Positions 1 to 11,080 of a DNA stretch of 64,000 nucleotides are shown one piece after another. Below the pieces are notes generated by a model. That model searched no databases. It was given only the letters and a program-made list of their open reading frames with translations, and was not told where the DNA came from. This DNA comes from Poa pratensis (lineage: Eukaryota; Streptophyta; Magnoliopsida; Poales; Poaceae): NCBI GenBank assembly GCA_947311845.1, contig CAMZMU010000040.1:56438330-56502329 (forward strand), given 5' to 3'. A program made the position numbers and the translations under genes. Position 1 is the first letter of the stretch. Every line of letters begins with the position of its first letter.

Positions 1-590
1 AGACAGGGAAGAGGCAGATCTTGTGCTTCAGTTCACCAGGGCCTTGGTCCTCTTCTCTTCATCTACATGGATCTTCTTCTTCTTGCTATTCTTGGTGTTC
101 TTGCTCTCGAGATAGTGGTGGTGTTGTGTTGTTGTGGCTGAGGATGGAAAGGTGGAGAGAGTTGTGGTGGATGGATGTGTGTGAGATGGATGTGTCCAGG
201 AGGTGGTCTTGGTGGCTTTATACCCTTTTTGCCTTTTTGGTGGAGTGGTGGTGCGTGGTGGTTGAGAGGGAAGCTTCCCCCTTCAGCCCACAACTCACAA
301 TGCACATGGCATGTTTCCACCTTTTTCCCTTTTTCCCTTTTTGCCTTTTTGAGCCTTTGCTTCTTTCCCAAGTTGATCTCATCCACCTTTGCTTGTTCAA
401 ACTTCTTCTTCTTATCTCCTGTGAGCTCATACTTTCTGCTAGTGTTGAAGGAGAATGTGCCTTGGCGCACTGATCTGCAAAATGGGCACATATGCTGTAA
501 AGTGTGGATAAAACCTTTCTGAACTTTCTGAATTTAAACAAGGTTTAGGGTTTTAGGGATCAAAAGAGAGATCATAATTTGGAGTGATCA
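1..590 (-). repeat. Partial 3' LTR of Athila-type gypsy element
   Basis: Read on the minus strand, a purine-rich tract (GGGGACAAGCAAAGG, about 595-625) immediately precedes a TG-starting sequence at 590. A phrase of the type 'ggggacaagcaa...gtgtgggg' is the characteristic polypurine tract in front of the 3' LTR of Athila elements (established knowledge). The LTR therefore runs from 590 down past position 1 and is cut by the window edge. It holds an open lysine- and histidine-rich frame (63-491, minus) rich in KKK and PPP stretches that matches no domain I know. I treat that frame as LTR sequence, not a gene. The partner 5' LTR is not in the window. Confidence 0.6.
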
Positions 591-1809
591 AAAACCCCAC
601 ACCCGAACCTTTGCTTGTCCCCAAGTAAAGCAAATGTGATAAAAATGACAACACCATGAAAGTGAACAGTGCTCAATTCTGAAAACACAAAGTTTCAGAC
701 ATATTGGATTCTATACAGTTTCTGAATACAAGTATTGCAATCTCTAGTTCTGAAACAAGTATCAAATAGCAGAATTTATATATTTCTAGGTTCAGAGACT
801 TTGGATTAGCAAGATAAAACAATTGGCAGGAAATTGGATGAAAATGATCCAGGAAACAGCCACAATGCAGGGTTAACTGAATGCAAAGTCAGTGCTTCAC
901 CTGCTACAGTTCCCAGGAACATAGTAGGCTAATGCATTGGTCAAACATGAGTTAGTTAAGCAGTTCCTTGTTAAGTTAACAGAGTTAGTGCTTCACAAAC
1001 TACAGATCCCAGGATCATAGTTGCTAATGCCAAAAATTGCCTCAGGTTTCTGTCAAAAGCTTCAGGTTAGTGCTTCACATACCACAATCCCAAGATCATG
1101 GTTGCTAATGCAAAAGATGTTAATTAGTGGTCATGGAAATTGAAATGAGCTTTCATGAGTTAGTGCTTCACATGTCACCGATCCAGAGATCATGACATGC
1201 TAATGCAAAAATGCAGTTAGAATATGGCTCTCAAATGGATCATCTCATTCAGTTTCTAAGCCAAGTGCATTATGCAGGTATTCCAATAATTTTGAGCAGA
1301 GAAATAGATAAATTTGTTTTGATAAATGATTCTGACATAAGCATTTGCAAAATCCATAAGAGAGATTGAAAGATTCTCAATAACATGAAAAGTTGTTTAA
1401 ACAGAATAGAGCACTAAATCAAACCTTTACTGTAATAGCAATTTCAAACCAGGCCAACTAATGATAAAATCTTCAGAATCATGGCATAAAAATGATATTC
1501 ATGATGGAATTTAGTTTTGGGAATTGGAATGTTTTCACCTGGTGTTTACTTCAGCTTCTTGCTTCATAAGATCACTACCAACCATCTCCATTTCTCCTTT
1601 ATTTATAACCTGAAAAACAACAACACAAGAAAAACAACCAAAACAAAAATAGCAATTAAAGGAAAGAAATATGAAATAGCATAAAAAGGTATCAGGCTGC
1701 CTCCTGATGAGTGCTTGTTTAAGGTCATGAGCCCGACCATTGCACAGCTTCACTGGTTCACTACTCCAAAAGATGCATTGTGAGCATCCTCTGGCTCATC
1801 ATCCTCTGT
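591..1809 (-). other. Athila element 3' untranslated region
   Basis: About 1.2 kb of AT-rich sequence separates the pol stop codon (1810) from the polypurine tract. No coding frame is convincing; the short minus frame 1535-1753 looks incidental. Long non-coding or env-remnant regions between pol and the 3' LTR are usual in Athila elements. The notable content is a series of four spaced hairpin repeats at 889-1206, annotated separately. Confidence 0.55.
889..1206. repeat. Four spaced hairpin repeats with covarying stems
   Basis: Four units of about 45 bp (889-935, 984-1030, 1066-1111, 1159-1206) lie about 80-95 bp apart. Each has a conserved opening box TTAGTGCTTCAC (first copy TCAGTGCTTCAC) and closing box CTAATGC. 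Between them is an inverted repeat whose sequence changes but whose pairing is kept. Copy 1 pairs GTTCC with GGAAC. Copy 2 pairs ACTA with TAGT and GATCC with GGATC. Copy 3 pairs ACCA with TGGT. Copy 4 pairs CATGTCA with TGACATG and GATC with GATC. TTAG of the opening box can pair with CTAA of the closing box. A stem maintained through compensatory change suggests an RNA or DNA hairpin, function unknown. Confidence 0.7.
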
Positions 1810-4608
1810 TTAATCAGTTTCTTCAGTATCAATTTTCTCTCCAACCACATAGTGCTTCAGCCTCTGACCATTAACCTTGAAAGTGCCTTCAGATGACTCT
1901 GTACTTCAAAAGCACCATGTCCAAGGTCTCTCTTGATGATACAGGGACCAAACCATCTAGACTTGAATTTTCCAGAACAAATGCAGTTTGGAGTCATATA
2001 CAAGCACTGTCTGTCCAATGCAGAATTCTTTCCTTAGAATGTGCTTGTCATGCCACTTCTTTGCCTTTTCCTTGTAGATCTTGGAACTATCATAGGCATC
2101 ATGTCTCAGCTCTTCCAGTTCACACATCTGCAGCTTTCTTGCACTCCCAGCTTTTCCCAAGTCTATGTTCAACTTCCTGATTGCCCACTGAGCTATGTGC
2201 TCTAACTCAACAGGCAGATGACATGCTTTTCCATAGACAAGCCTGAATGGTGACATTCCAATGGGTGTTTTGTAACCTGTCCTGTATGCCCACAAAGCAT
2301 CAGGCAATTTCATTGACCAATCACCTCTGGACTTGGATACCACTTTCTCCAATATCTGTTTCACTTCTCTGTTGGATAATTCCACTTGTCCATTAGCTTG
2401 AGGATGATAAGGTGTAGTTACTCTGTGATTCTTCACACCATACTTGCTCAGAAGTTTCTCTAACTCTCATTGTTGAAATGAGCTCCACCATCACTGATCA
2501 CCACCCTGGGAATTCCAAATCTGGGGAAAATGACAGTTTTGAACAGCTTACAGACATATTTGGAATCAGCACTGACAGTGGGTATTGCTTCAACCCATTT
2601 GGACACATAGTCCACTGCAACCAAGATGTGCTTGTAGCCCTTTGAGGATGGTAAAGGTCCAACAAAATCTACTCCCCACACATCAAACAACTCAACCTCA
2701 AGAATTCCTTGCTGTGGCATTTCATTTCTCCTAGAAATCTTTCCAGCTCTCTGACAAGGGTCACACTGTTTGATAAAATCATGGACATCTTTGAACAAGC
2801 TAGGCCAATAGAATCCAGCTTGGAGGATTTTTGCTTGAGTTTTCATCACTCCAGCATGGCCTCCATACATGCCTGCATGGCACTGGAACACTACATCATG
2901 TATTTCTTCAGATGGCACACATCTTCTCACCACACCATTAGCACAGTGCTTGTACAAGAATGGCTCATCCCAATAATAGCCCTTGGCATCATGCATAAAT
3001 TTCTTTCTCTGTTGGTAGGACATTTCAGCTAGCACTATTTCACAGACAAGGAAGTTCACTATGTCAGCATACCATGGAGTGTTAGCCTTCACTCTCATCA
3101 GCTGTTCACCTGGCATACCATCTTGGATTTCCCTCTTTTCGAACAGTTTATTCTAGACAAATGGTCTGCTACTGAATTCTCAGAGCCTTTCTTGTCTTTG
3201 ATCTCAATATCAAATTCTTGTAGCAAGAGAATCCATCTGATGAGCCTTGGTTTTGCATCCTTTTTGCTGACCAAGTACCTTATTGCTGCATGGTCTATGA
3301 AAACTGTTCATTTGTATCCAACTAGATAAGGCCTGAACTTGTCAAATGCAAACACTACTGCCATCAATTCTTTCTCAGTGGTGGTGTAATTGATCTGTGC
3401 ATCATCTAGTGTTTTACTAGCATAATGGATCACATGGAGTGCCTTTTCCTTCTTCTGACCAAGAACTGCTCCTACTGCATAGTCACTGGCATCACACATC
3501 AGCTCAAATGGCAAAGTCCAATCTGGTGGTTGCACTATTGGAGCAGTAATAAGAGCTTCTTTCAACTTGTTGAATGCTTGCAAGCATGCTTCATCAAAAA
3601 CAAACTTGACATCTTGATTCAGCAAGTTTGTGAGTGGTTTTGCAATGAGTGAAAAATTCTTGACGAACCTTCTGTAAAATCCAGTATGTCCCAGGAAACT
3701 CTGTATTCCCTTGACATTTTCAGGAGGGGGTAACTTAGCAATAACATCAACTTTGACTTTATCCACTTCTATTCCTCTGGCAGACACCATATGTCCAAGC
3801 ACAATGCCTTCAGATACCAGAAAATGACATTTTTCCCAGTTCAGAATCAAGTTCTGCTCAGAACACCTGTGCAACACTGCTGTCAAATTTTTCAGACAAG
3901 TGAGAAAATCCTTTCCATACACTATGAAGTCATCCATGAACACCTCAATAATTCTTTCAATGTGATCAGAGAATATGGACATCATACACCTTTGAAAGGT
4001 GTCAGGTGCATTGCACAAACCGAATGGCAGTCTCTTGTAGGCAAAAGTTCCATATAGACATGTGAAAGTTGTCTTGTCTTGGTCAGAGGGTGAATAGGAA
4101 TTTGAAGAAATCCAGAGTATCCATCCAGATAACAATAGAACTTCTGACCTGCTAACCTTTCCAGCATCTGATCCATAAATGGCAAAGGAAAATGATCTTT
4201 CCTAGTTGCCTTGTTCAGCTTTCTGAAGTCATTGGCCATTCTCCAGCCTGTGACAGGTCTTGTGGTCATTAGTCTACCTTCTTCATTTTCTACCACTATG
4301 TAACCTCCTTTCTTGGGTACAATGTGGATTGGACTCACCCACTCACTGTCAGAAATGGGGTAAATCATTCCTGCCTTTAGCAGTTTCAGAACTTCCTTCT
4401 TTACTACTTCTTGCATAGCAGGGTTTAGTCTTCTCTGTCCCTCTCTGGTGGGTATGCTATCTTCTTCCAAGTGTATTCTGTGAGAACAAACCTTCTCATC
4501 AATTCCCTTGATGTCATCAATAGAATAACCAATCACATTCTTGTATAGCCTGAGTACTGACAACAGGCTTTCTTCCACTTCACCATCTAGAGCAGAGCTG
4601 ATTATCAC
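1810..4608 (-). pseudogene. Athila-clade Ty3/gypsy pol (RT, RNase H, integrase), frameshifted
   Basis: Minus-strand pol remains of an LTR retrotransposon. In order: reverse transcriptase (about 4500-3850) with the PKKGG, WRMANDFRKLNKATRKDHFPLP and FMDDF catalytic-box motifs; RNase H (about 3600-3150, with LPFELMCDASDYAVGAVLGQ, TDH-like FIDHAA and NSVADHLSR); integrase (3116-2460) with the HHCC finger ending CDPCQR and the catalytic aspartates in VWGVDF and ISDGGAHF; the rest of the integrase core including the glutamate region (2436-1957); and the tail FKVNGQRLKHY ending at a stop near 1810. At least four frameshifts or stops (near 4075, 3310, 3120 and 2450) mean it cannot make an intact polyprotein. 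WRMANDFRKLN differs from the usual WRMC(I/V)DYRKLN. No gag or protease precedes it: homology stops near 4650, so the 5' half is gone. The clade call rests on motif style. Confidence 0.9.
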
Positions 4609-4753
4609 AGGGTGAATCCTCTCTTTCTCCAGAAAAGAGTACTTCAGAGAGACTGTCCAGACTGTTTCCGCCGCCTACACGCATCTGTGACGTCCACACT
4701 GTCCTCCTCCTCTATATAATCACCAGCTCAGCACCACTAAATTCTCCTCTCCC

Positions 4754-5467
4754 GCACGCGCGTGAAAAACAACAAAATTGACTCTGTGACGAAACTTCAG
4801 CACAAAATGAACCTATTTCGTAAATAATTTTGAATATAATCCTTTTCGGTAGCGCCGTTCTGGGGTGCTACCCTCCACATGATATCGTCCTAGACCGGGG
4901 CGCTATGTCCCTGTGACGTGGTAACGCAAGGCCACTACAAAGAATATCCAGAGAGCAGTCGTCGTGACAAAACTAACTCAAATTTGGTACCGCCCTGGGC
5001 TGGAGCGCTATTCTCTTGAGGGTAGCGCCCTTGTCCGGGTCGCTATGAACTAAAATATAGAATTTCAAACCCTTACAAACTTCATGAATCATGAAATATT
5101 ATCTATTTGTCTAACCATCATAAGACCGATGTCATTGAAAGATAAATTAATTTGTAACCCCTAAAAAATCATGTCATTTAAATTTGTAAATCAAAAGTTA
5201 TATGGGTTTGAAATTCTATGTTTTAGTGCATAACGCCCAGGGCACTACCCTATTTGATTTAAGTTTGTCAGGACGACTGCTCTCTGAATATTCTTTGTAC
5301 TGGGCACGGCGTTACCAGACGCTACTATGTAGAGAATAGCGCCCTCAGAAAGGTGCTACCAAATAGGGTTAGATTCAAAATTATTTTTGAAATAGGTTTA
5401 TTTTATGCTGAAGTTTCACTACAAAGTCTTTTTTGCTGTTTTTCACCTGCACGTACACTGCTCCATC
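4754..5467. repeat. Large inverted-repeat (foldback) element
   Basis: The left arm (about 4754-5073) and right arm (about 5205-5467) are imperfect reverse complements over roughly 260-320 bp, around a spacer of about 130 bp. Matching blocks, left against reverse-complemented right, include GTGAAAAACA, AAACTTCAGCA, CCTATTTC, AATAATTTTGAAT, CAGAGAGCAGTCGTC and AGAATTTCAAACCC. The arms are rich in the internally repeated motif GGTAGCGCC/GGCGCTA, and the left arm has about 45 bp of extra motif copies. No ORF lies inside. It could be a foldback or MULE-type MITE, or an inverted duplication. I could not identify a TSD. The pol remnant ends about 100 bp to its left. Confidence 0.75.
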
Positions 5468-5469
5468 TT

Positions 5470-6275
5470 TACCCTGTGGAATAACTACAGCCCATCTCGT
5501 TTATGGCCGCTGTCGTCGATCTTCTTTGCCACAACATTTCTGAGCAATTTATTTTAACTACATTTCGGAGAAATTAGCTACGTAGAATGGTCGGGTGATG
5601 CCTCAGATCAACATTACCTCTAGTCTTTGAAGAAGGGTGGTCCACTTTAACTAAAAAATGTTATACCTGCTCAATGATATTTGGGCCAAACAAAAATTTC
5701 ATGATAGGCCATGACAACAGTCTGGATCCGCCACTGCTGGGACAGGCTAAAAAGGTGAAAACATGGTCCGTGCAGCTACATCTTTATTGTTTTTTTTTAC
5801 GAAATAGCTACATCTTTATTGTTAAAGGGGAGTTGGTTTCGTTCATCCCACCTCTCTCATCTCACGAACATCTACACCATCATACTCTGTCACATGAAAA
5901 TTGGCAACAATCATATATAACAAATTAGCTGCCAATTTTGGCCCAAAATTAACTACTAAAGAAGCTCCACGTAAGGTCCCTCTACAATATATCTCAATAA
6001 TCAACAAGTAATTGGCTTGCTAAAAATTGGTAAAAAAAATCAGGCCCACATCTAATGCTCTAGATTGAGTGAACATGTTGAACTAGGCCATCGAGCGCGT
6101 GTTCAGCTTTTCAGCTAACCTCACGGATGCTGTCGCGAAAATCATCAAGCCATCTACATAGGGCACTTTGTTCGAAAAGAAACCTAGGGCACACCATATA
6201 GTGAAAAGATCATCAACATGGTGGTCCCATAAAGATGATGAAAATTCTACTTGTCAATATAGGAACCCCCCCCCC

Positions 6276-6306
<31 letters not shown>

Positions 6307-7230
6307 ACACACAATGCAATTAATTAGTATTGAACTAAAATTTAAGATTCGATTATTCATACGATTAAAACATATCAAATCCACCTGGAGTATAATATAA
6401 TTCTACCATTGCTATTATCATTTATATTGAGTATTTACACTAAATCTAAAAATATTAACTAATTCGGAGGCGAAAAAACTCTTTTTTTACTTTCAAGTAT
6501 TTGTCCGAAGTCTGAAAATTCTGAAGTAGTATGTGACGGAATTATTTTCAAAGACGAAGAGGTGCTACTGCCTATACAAAAGTGTAGCTTAAGTACAACA
6601 TGTTTTTATATAGTTGCATTTTAAGAATATCTTGCATCACCTTTTAAAGACTTTGTCATGTTGAGATGCTTAAACTATATCGGGAGTGTATAAATAATCG
6701 TTGCATATTTTCATTGTGTTTATTGTTAACATTTACTAACATATCTAGTAAGTAGAAGTAAATCCACATCTACATTCAAATTAACTGATGTGAAAATTAG
6801 AAATAGTTATATTTAATGGCATGTTGATATCTGAACTTGATCATAGTGAACACTTTTTCAGCTACGGATTTTAACCCCTATCAGCATCCAAACACGACAA
6901 GTTCTTCACATGCATGAGCAGATGCTTTTGGCTAGTTTAACATCATGGTGGATTACTGTAATTACTTTTGACTACTCATCTTTATATACCATTTATCGTT
7001 TGACTAACTAATTTTTACTATTTCAACATTGTCAAATAAGTTTAGCAAAACACAATTCAACAACCCAAAACTAATTAAACACTAATAAAAAAGTCTATTT
7101 CGTACTGGTAAAATTATTCAAAATTAATTTGCATTGTATTGTGCACATCAACATATAAGAAAATACCTACATAAGCAGCTAATTTATTTGATATACACAA
7201 GCATAAGCGGCTTGAATAATCAAGTTTTTG
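5470..7230. other. AT-rich intergenic stretch
   Basis: I see no coding frame with domain content and no terminal repeats here. The short frames at 5674-5928 and 7134-7316 have no recognisable features. The only distinct item is the poly-C/AC microsatellite at 6266-6313. It is probably old, degraded TE or intergenic sequence. Confidence 0.5.
6266..6313. repeat. Poly-C tract followed by (AC)n microsatellite
   Basis: An uninterrupted run of about 27 C (6266-6292) is followed directly by about ten AC units. Such a C homopolymer is rare in plant DNA and prone to sequencing length error, so its exact length is uncertain. Confidence 0.85.
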
Positions 7231-7338
7231 GGAAAAGCCAGGTCGGAGACCATGGAGTCATAGACCATCACATGGCATGGGTGGCTTCACAGGCTCACAG
7301 CCTCCGACGGCACTAACGGTGTCACTATCTGGTCTCTC
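7230..7338 (-). pseudogene. 3' end of DUF295 F-box pseudogene (D), left of LINE
   Basis: Read on the minus strand from 7338, the frame gives RDQIVTPLVPSEAVSL and a stop at 7287-7289. This matches the C-terminal stretch of the intact F-box/DUF295 genes in this window (MRNGKVTPLLPG in copy B, IRNGTITPLMPG in copy A). The matching upstream part ending DPFRDSGVYNMRD lies about 6.2 kb away at 13541-13775, on the far side of the LINE. The two halves were one gene before the LINE inserted. Everything below 7287 is presumably its 3' UTR. Confidence 0.75.
7322..7338. repeat. Left target site duplication of LINE
   Basis: The 17-bp sequence tcactatctggtctctc is repeated at 13526-13542 as tcactatctagtctctc (one mismatch). 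It directly flanks the LINE poly-A side, seen here as T's on the plus strand. Confidence 0.9.
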
Positions 7339-7413
7339 TTTTTTTGACGATAACAGCGAGCGCTGTGATCTTTTATATTAAGAGAGAGCAACGAAATAGA
7401 AGTCTGTTACAAG

Positions 7414-10400
7414 CTATACAAGCCGAAAGAGATCAAGAACAAGAAACACTATACTAAACTGTACAGGAGAATGGCTAGAGCGCCAAAAAAACTTTAGCGC
7501 GCCAGTCCAGGTCGCTCCTTTTAGACCAACCCTCGCCCAGATGGCGAGTTCAGTCCTGATCTTGTCGCAGATATCGAAGAAGCTTTGCGCTTTGTTGTTA
7601 AAAATCCTGTCATTCCGTTCGCGCCAAATGAACCACCAAACTGTCATGACCAGGGAAGAGAAATGGCTGCGCCTTTGAGCTTCAATTCTATTCAGAGCAT
7701 TTATCCACCATTCCTGTAGGTTAGTGGTGTTCTGCTGCGGCAAAAGTCCAAAAGGAAACTTGAACCTTGTTAAGCAGAAACCCCATATTCCAGCAGAGAA
7801 AGGGCAAGTAGCAAGGAGGTGGGTTGCAGTTTCTGGACATTGCTTGCAAAGAGAGCAAATAGGGTCATGAGGCCAATTCTGCTTGAGTAGATTGTCTGCA
7901 GTTAGGCATCTTTCCTGGATAGCCAACCAAGCGAAAAACTTCACCTTTCCTGGTCTTTTGATCTGCCAGATCAGCTCCTTGAAAACACTCTCAGTTCTGC
8001 CAAGCAACTGTATGTGGTAAGCTGAATGTGTGGTGTATTTGCCACTAGCCGTCAGTTTCCACACAAACTCATCATCGGCGTGGTTCAGAATTATATCCTG
8101 GGTTTTGTGCCAAAGATCAATATATTCCCTTACCACCTGCTCCGAAGGGTTGGATTTAATCAGAGAGATCCAGCGCCTATTAGTGAGGCCTTCTTGTACA
8201 GTAATATTTTTGCGCCTGGAGTGCTTGAACAGCTGGGGGAATGTATCTTTGAGGGTCAGACCTTGCAGCCAATGATCATGCCAGAACAGAATGCTCGATC
8301 CATTGCCAACAGTGATGGTTGTTGAGGCCTTGAAGATAGCGAGGGCTTCCGGTGAGCTTGGGACTGGTAGTCCTTGCCAAGGCTTTTCTTTGTCGGTCTT
8401 GTTCAGCCATAGCCACCTCATTTTCAGAGCAGTGCCTTGGAGGGAAAGATTAGGGATGCCTAGACCACCATAGTGGATAGGTTGACATAGCTGTGTCCAT
8501 TTGACCAGGCATTTTCCGCCGCTTACTTTGTCAGAGCCCGCCCAAAGGAAGGCTCTCTGTAGCTTTTCAATTTGTTTCATTGTCCACTTGGGGAAATCAA
8601 CTGCTAACAGCTGATAGATCGGCATGGCTGCCATGATGAACTTAACCAGAATTAACCTGCCATCTATGGAGATCCATTTGCCTTTCCAGCTCGCTGCCTT
8701 CTTTGCCAGCTTGTCAATAATGATTTGCAGGTCGTTCTTCTTCAGCTTCTTATCAGAGAGGCATGCCTAGGTAGGTGCATGGGAAGGTGGCCAGTTGACA
8801 ACCCATGGCATGCTGCAGAGGATTCATATCAAGACCATCACAGCAGATTGGCAGGATTTTGCTTTTGGCCAGATTTGTATGAAGGCCAGTTGCCCCACCA
8901 AACACATCAAGAATCTGCGTGACCGCCTGAATATCCTCCTCAGCTGGCTTGATGAAGATCATCACATCATCAGCATAAATGGAGGCCCGATGCCGAAGTT
9001 GTTGTTGGCCGAGAGGTGCAAGAATACCATCTGTTTGGGCCTTATCCATCAGTCTGCCTAAACAGTCCATCACCAGAACAAATAAGAGAGGGGACAGGGG
9101 GTCTCCTTGACGTAAACCCTTTCGATGGTGAATAACATCGGAAAGCATGGAGTTGACAAGCACTTTAGTAGACGTGGTGAGGAAAAGGGCAGCAATCCAA
9201 CCGCACCACCTTCTTCCAAAACCTCTGAACCGCAGCAAGTTGAGTAAGAACTCCCAGGAGACCGAATCGAAGGCTTTCGAGATGTCCAGTTTGAGCAGTA
9301 GGGGGGGGATCTTTTTTTGCCTTAGCACCTTTGCCATGGATTGGACATAAATAAAATTATCATGAATCACACGGCCTTTTATGAAGGAATTTTGGCATTG
9401 GGAGATCAGGGTGTTCATCTTAGGCTGCAGTCTAGTGGCCATAATCTTGGCTGTTACCTTGGCAAAGCTGTGGATGAGGCTAATGGGTCTGAACTCAGAG
9501 GGGGAGTTGGCTCTTGCGTGTTTAGGCAGCAAAATCATGGTGGCCTTGTTTAGCTGATGCAGGTTTTGAGAGTTGAGGTTCTGGAAGTGAAGAAAGGCAG
9601 CCATCCAGTCATGCTTAATGACGTCCCAACAACGCCTAAAGAATAGGCCAGTATACCCATCCGGTCCTGGTGCCTTCTCAGGGTGTATATCAAACATTGC
9701 TTTCTTAATTTCTTCAGCACTAAAAGGGGAATCCAAATCTGAGAGGTCACATTGAGGGAAATTCATGGCTGCGAGGTTTAGGTCATTTTGCCTAGTGGTG
9801 TACTCGCCTAAGATACCATTGAAGTGATTCCAAATGCAGTCCATCTTCTCGTCTTGATCAGCAATGCAGTTGCCATTAACCATCAAGTTAGGGATCATAT
9901 TTTTCCTTCTTCTAGCATTTGCCTTTTGATGGAAAAATCTGGAGTTGCAATCTCCTTCCTTTAACCACAAGTATCGTGATCGTTGCCTCCACATACACCT
10001 ATCCAGCGCGGCCAAACCAAGGCATTGCATTTTTAGGTGTCCTCTGAAGGTGTGCTCGGCTGCTGATAGGCTTCTAAAGTCTCTAGCTTTGTCCATCATG
10101 AAAATGAGCCCATTAACAATCTGCATTCTCAGTCGGAGGTCATGAATCAGGGTTGCAGCCCAGGAAGTTAACTTTTTGGCACAGTGAGCCAATTTTCCTT
10201 CAAGGTTGATGTACGGATCTGGGGAGAGGGGGGCCGCCGCCCAAGCAGTTGCTACCACTTCATCAAAACCCTGTAATCTGGTCCAGACATTTTCAAACCT
10301 GAAGCTACGTTGCGGTCGAAAGGCAGCATTAGTTGTGAGCAGTAGCGGGCAGTGGTCTGAACCAGCAGAGGATAGTGCTTGCAGGATGGCATTGGGGAAA

Positions 10401-11031
10401 GCAGCATCCCAATCTTGATTGTACAGTACCCTGTCAATACGTGACTGTGTCGCATTAAGATGCTCATTACTCCAAGTGTACCGTCTTCCCAGGAGGTACA
10501 TATCTTTCAGCTCTTGCAAGTTGATAAAGTTTCTGAAAGCATTGATCAGCCCTCGGTTGATATTCCCATTGCTCTTTTCCTCTGCAGCAGCAATCAAGTT
10601 GAAATCACCAAGGATGAGGAGAGGACCAGCACAAGCATTTGCAATGGACTGCATTTCTGCAAGAAACTGGATTTTTTCAGCAGCAATCTGTGGCCCATAA
10701 ACGCCAATTACTGTCCAATTGCTGCCACTGGGGATGTGAGTACACACAGCTGAGATACAATTTTTGGAGCTTTGGATTGGGGTCACCGTGAGCTCATCAG
10801 TCCATGCCAGCAACAAACCACCGCTTGCACCATCAGAGGGAAGAAGGAGAAACCAGTGAAATTGGGGCCACAGATATCAACCACCATATGCAAATCCATC
10901 ACAGAGAGCTTTGTTTCTTGAAGACAAACTAAACTAGCTCGATTGAGGGAAATGACAGCTTTGACCGAATCTCTCTTAGCCTGGGAATTGAGTCCCCGCA
11001 CATTCCAGGTAAACAAGTTGCAACTAATCAT
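7414..11031 (-). pseudogene. LINE ORF2: endonuclease, reverse transcriptase, zf-RVT
   Basis: Minus-strand ORF2 in three pieces. 11031-10783 begins MISCNLFTWNVRGLNSQ and carries the apurinic-like endonuclease motifs WNVRGLN and LQETKL. 10816-8753 continues the endonuclease (GDFN, SRIDRVLY, SDHCPLL) and then the reverse transcriptase (APGPDGYTGLFFRRCW, FRPISLI, KLDISKAFDSVSWEFL, GLRQGDPLSPLLFVL and the catalytic YADDVMIF). 8634-7414 is the thumb/C-terminal part with a zinc-ribbon (zf-RVT) domain (FFAWLAIQERCLTADNL, CSLCKQCPETATHLLATCPF). Frameshifts lie near 10830 and 8750. The total of about 1,200 residues is the usual size for plant L1 ORF2. These enzymes nick target DNA and copy the LINE RNA in place. 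Confidence 0.93.
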
Positions 11032-11080
11032 AGAAACTTAAACTCCTAAGATACAGACTAGGGGTTGGAGCAGACGCAGA

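Noticed and set aside
63..491. 142-residue minus-strand ORF
   Set aside because: It lies in the Athila LTR, has Lys/Pro/His low complexity and no domain.
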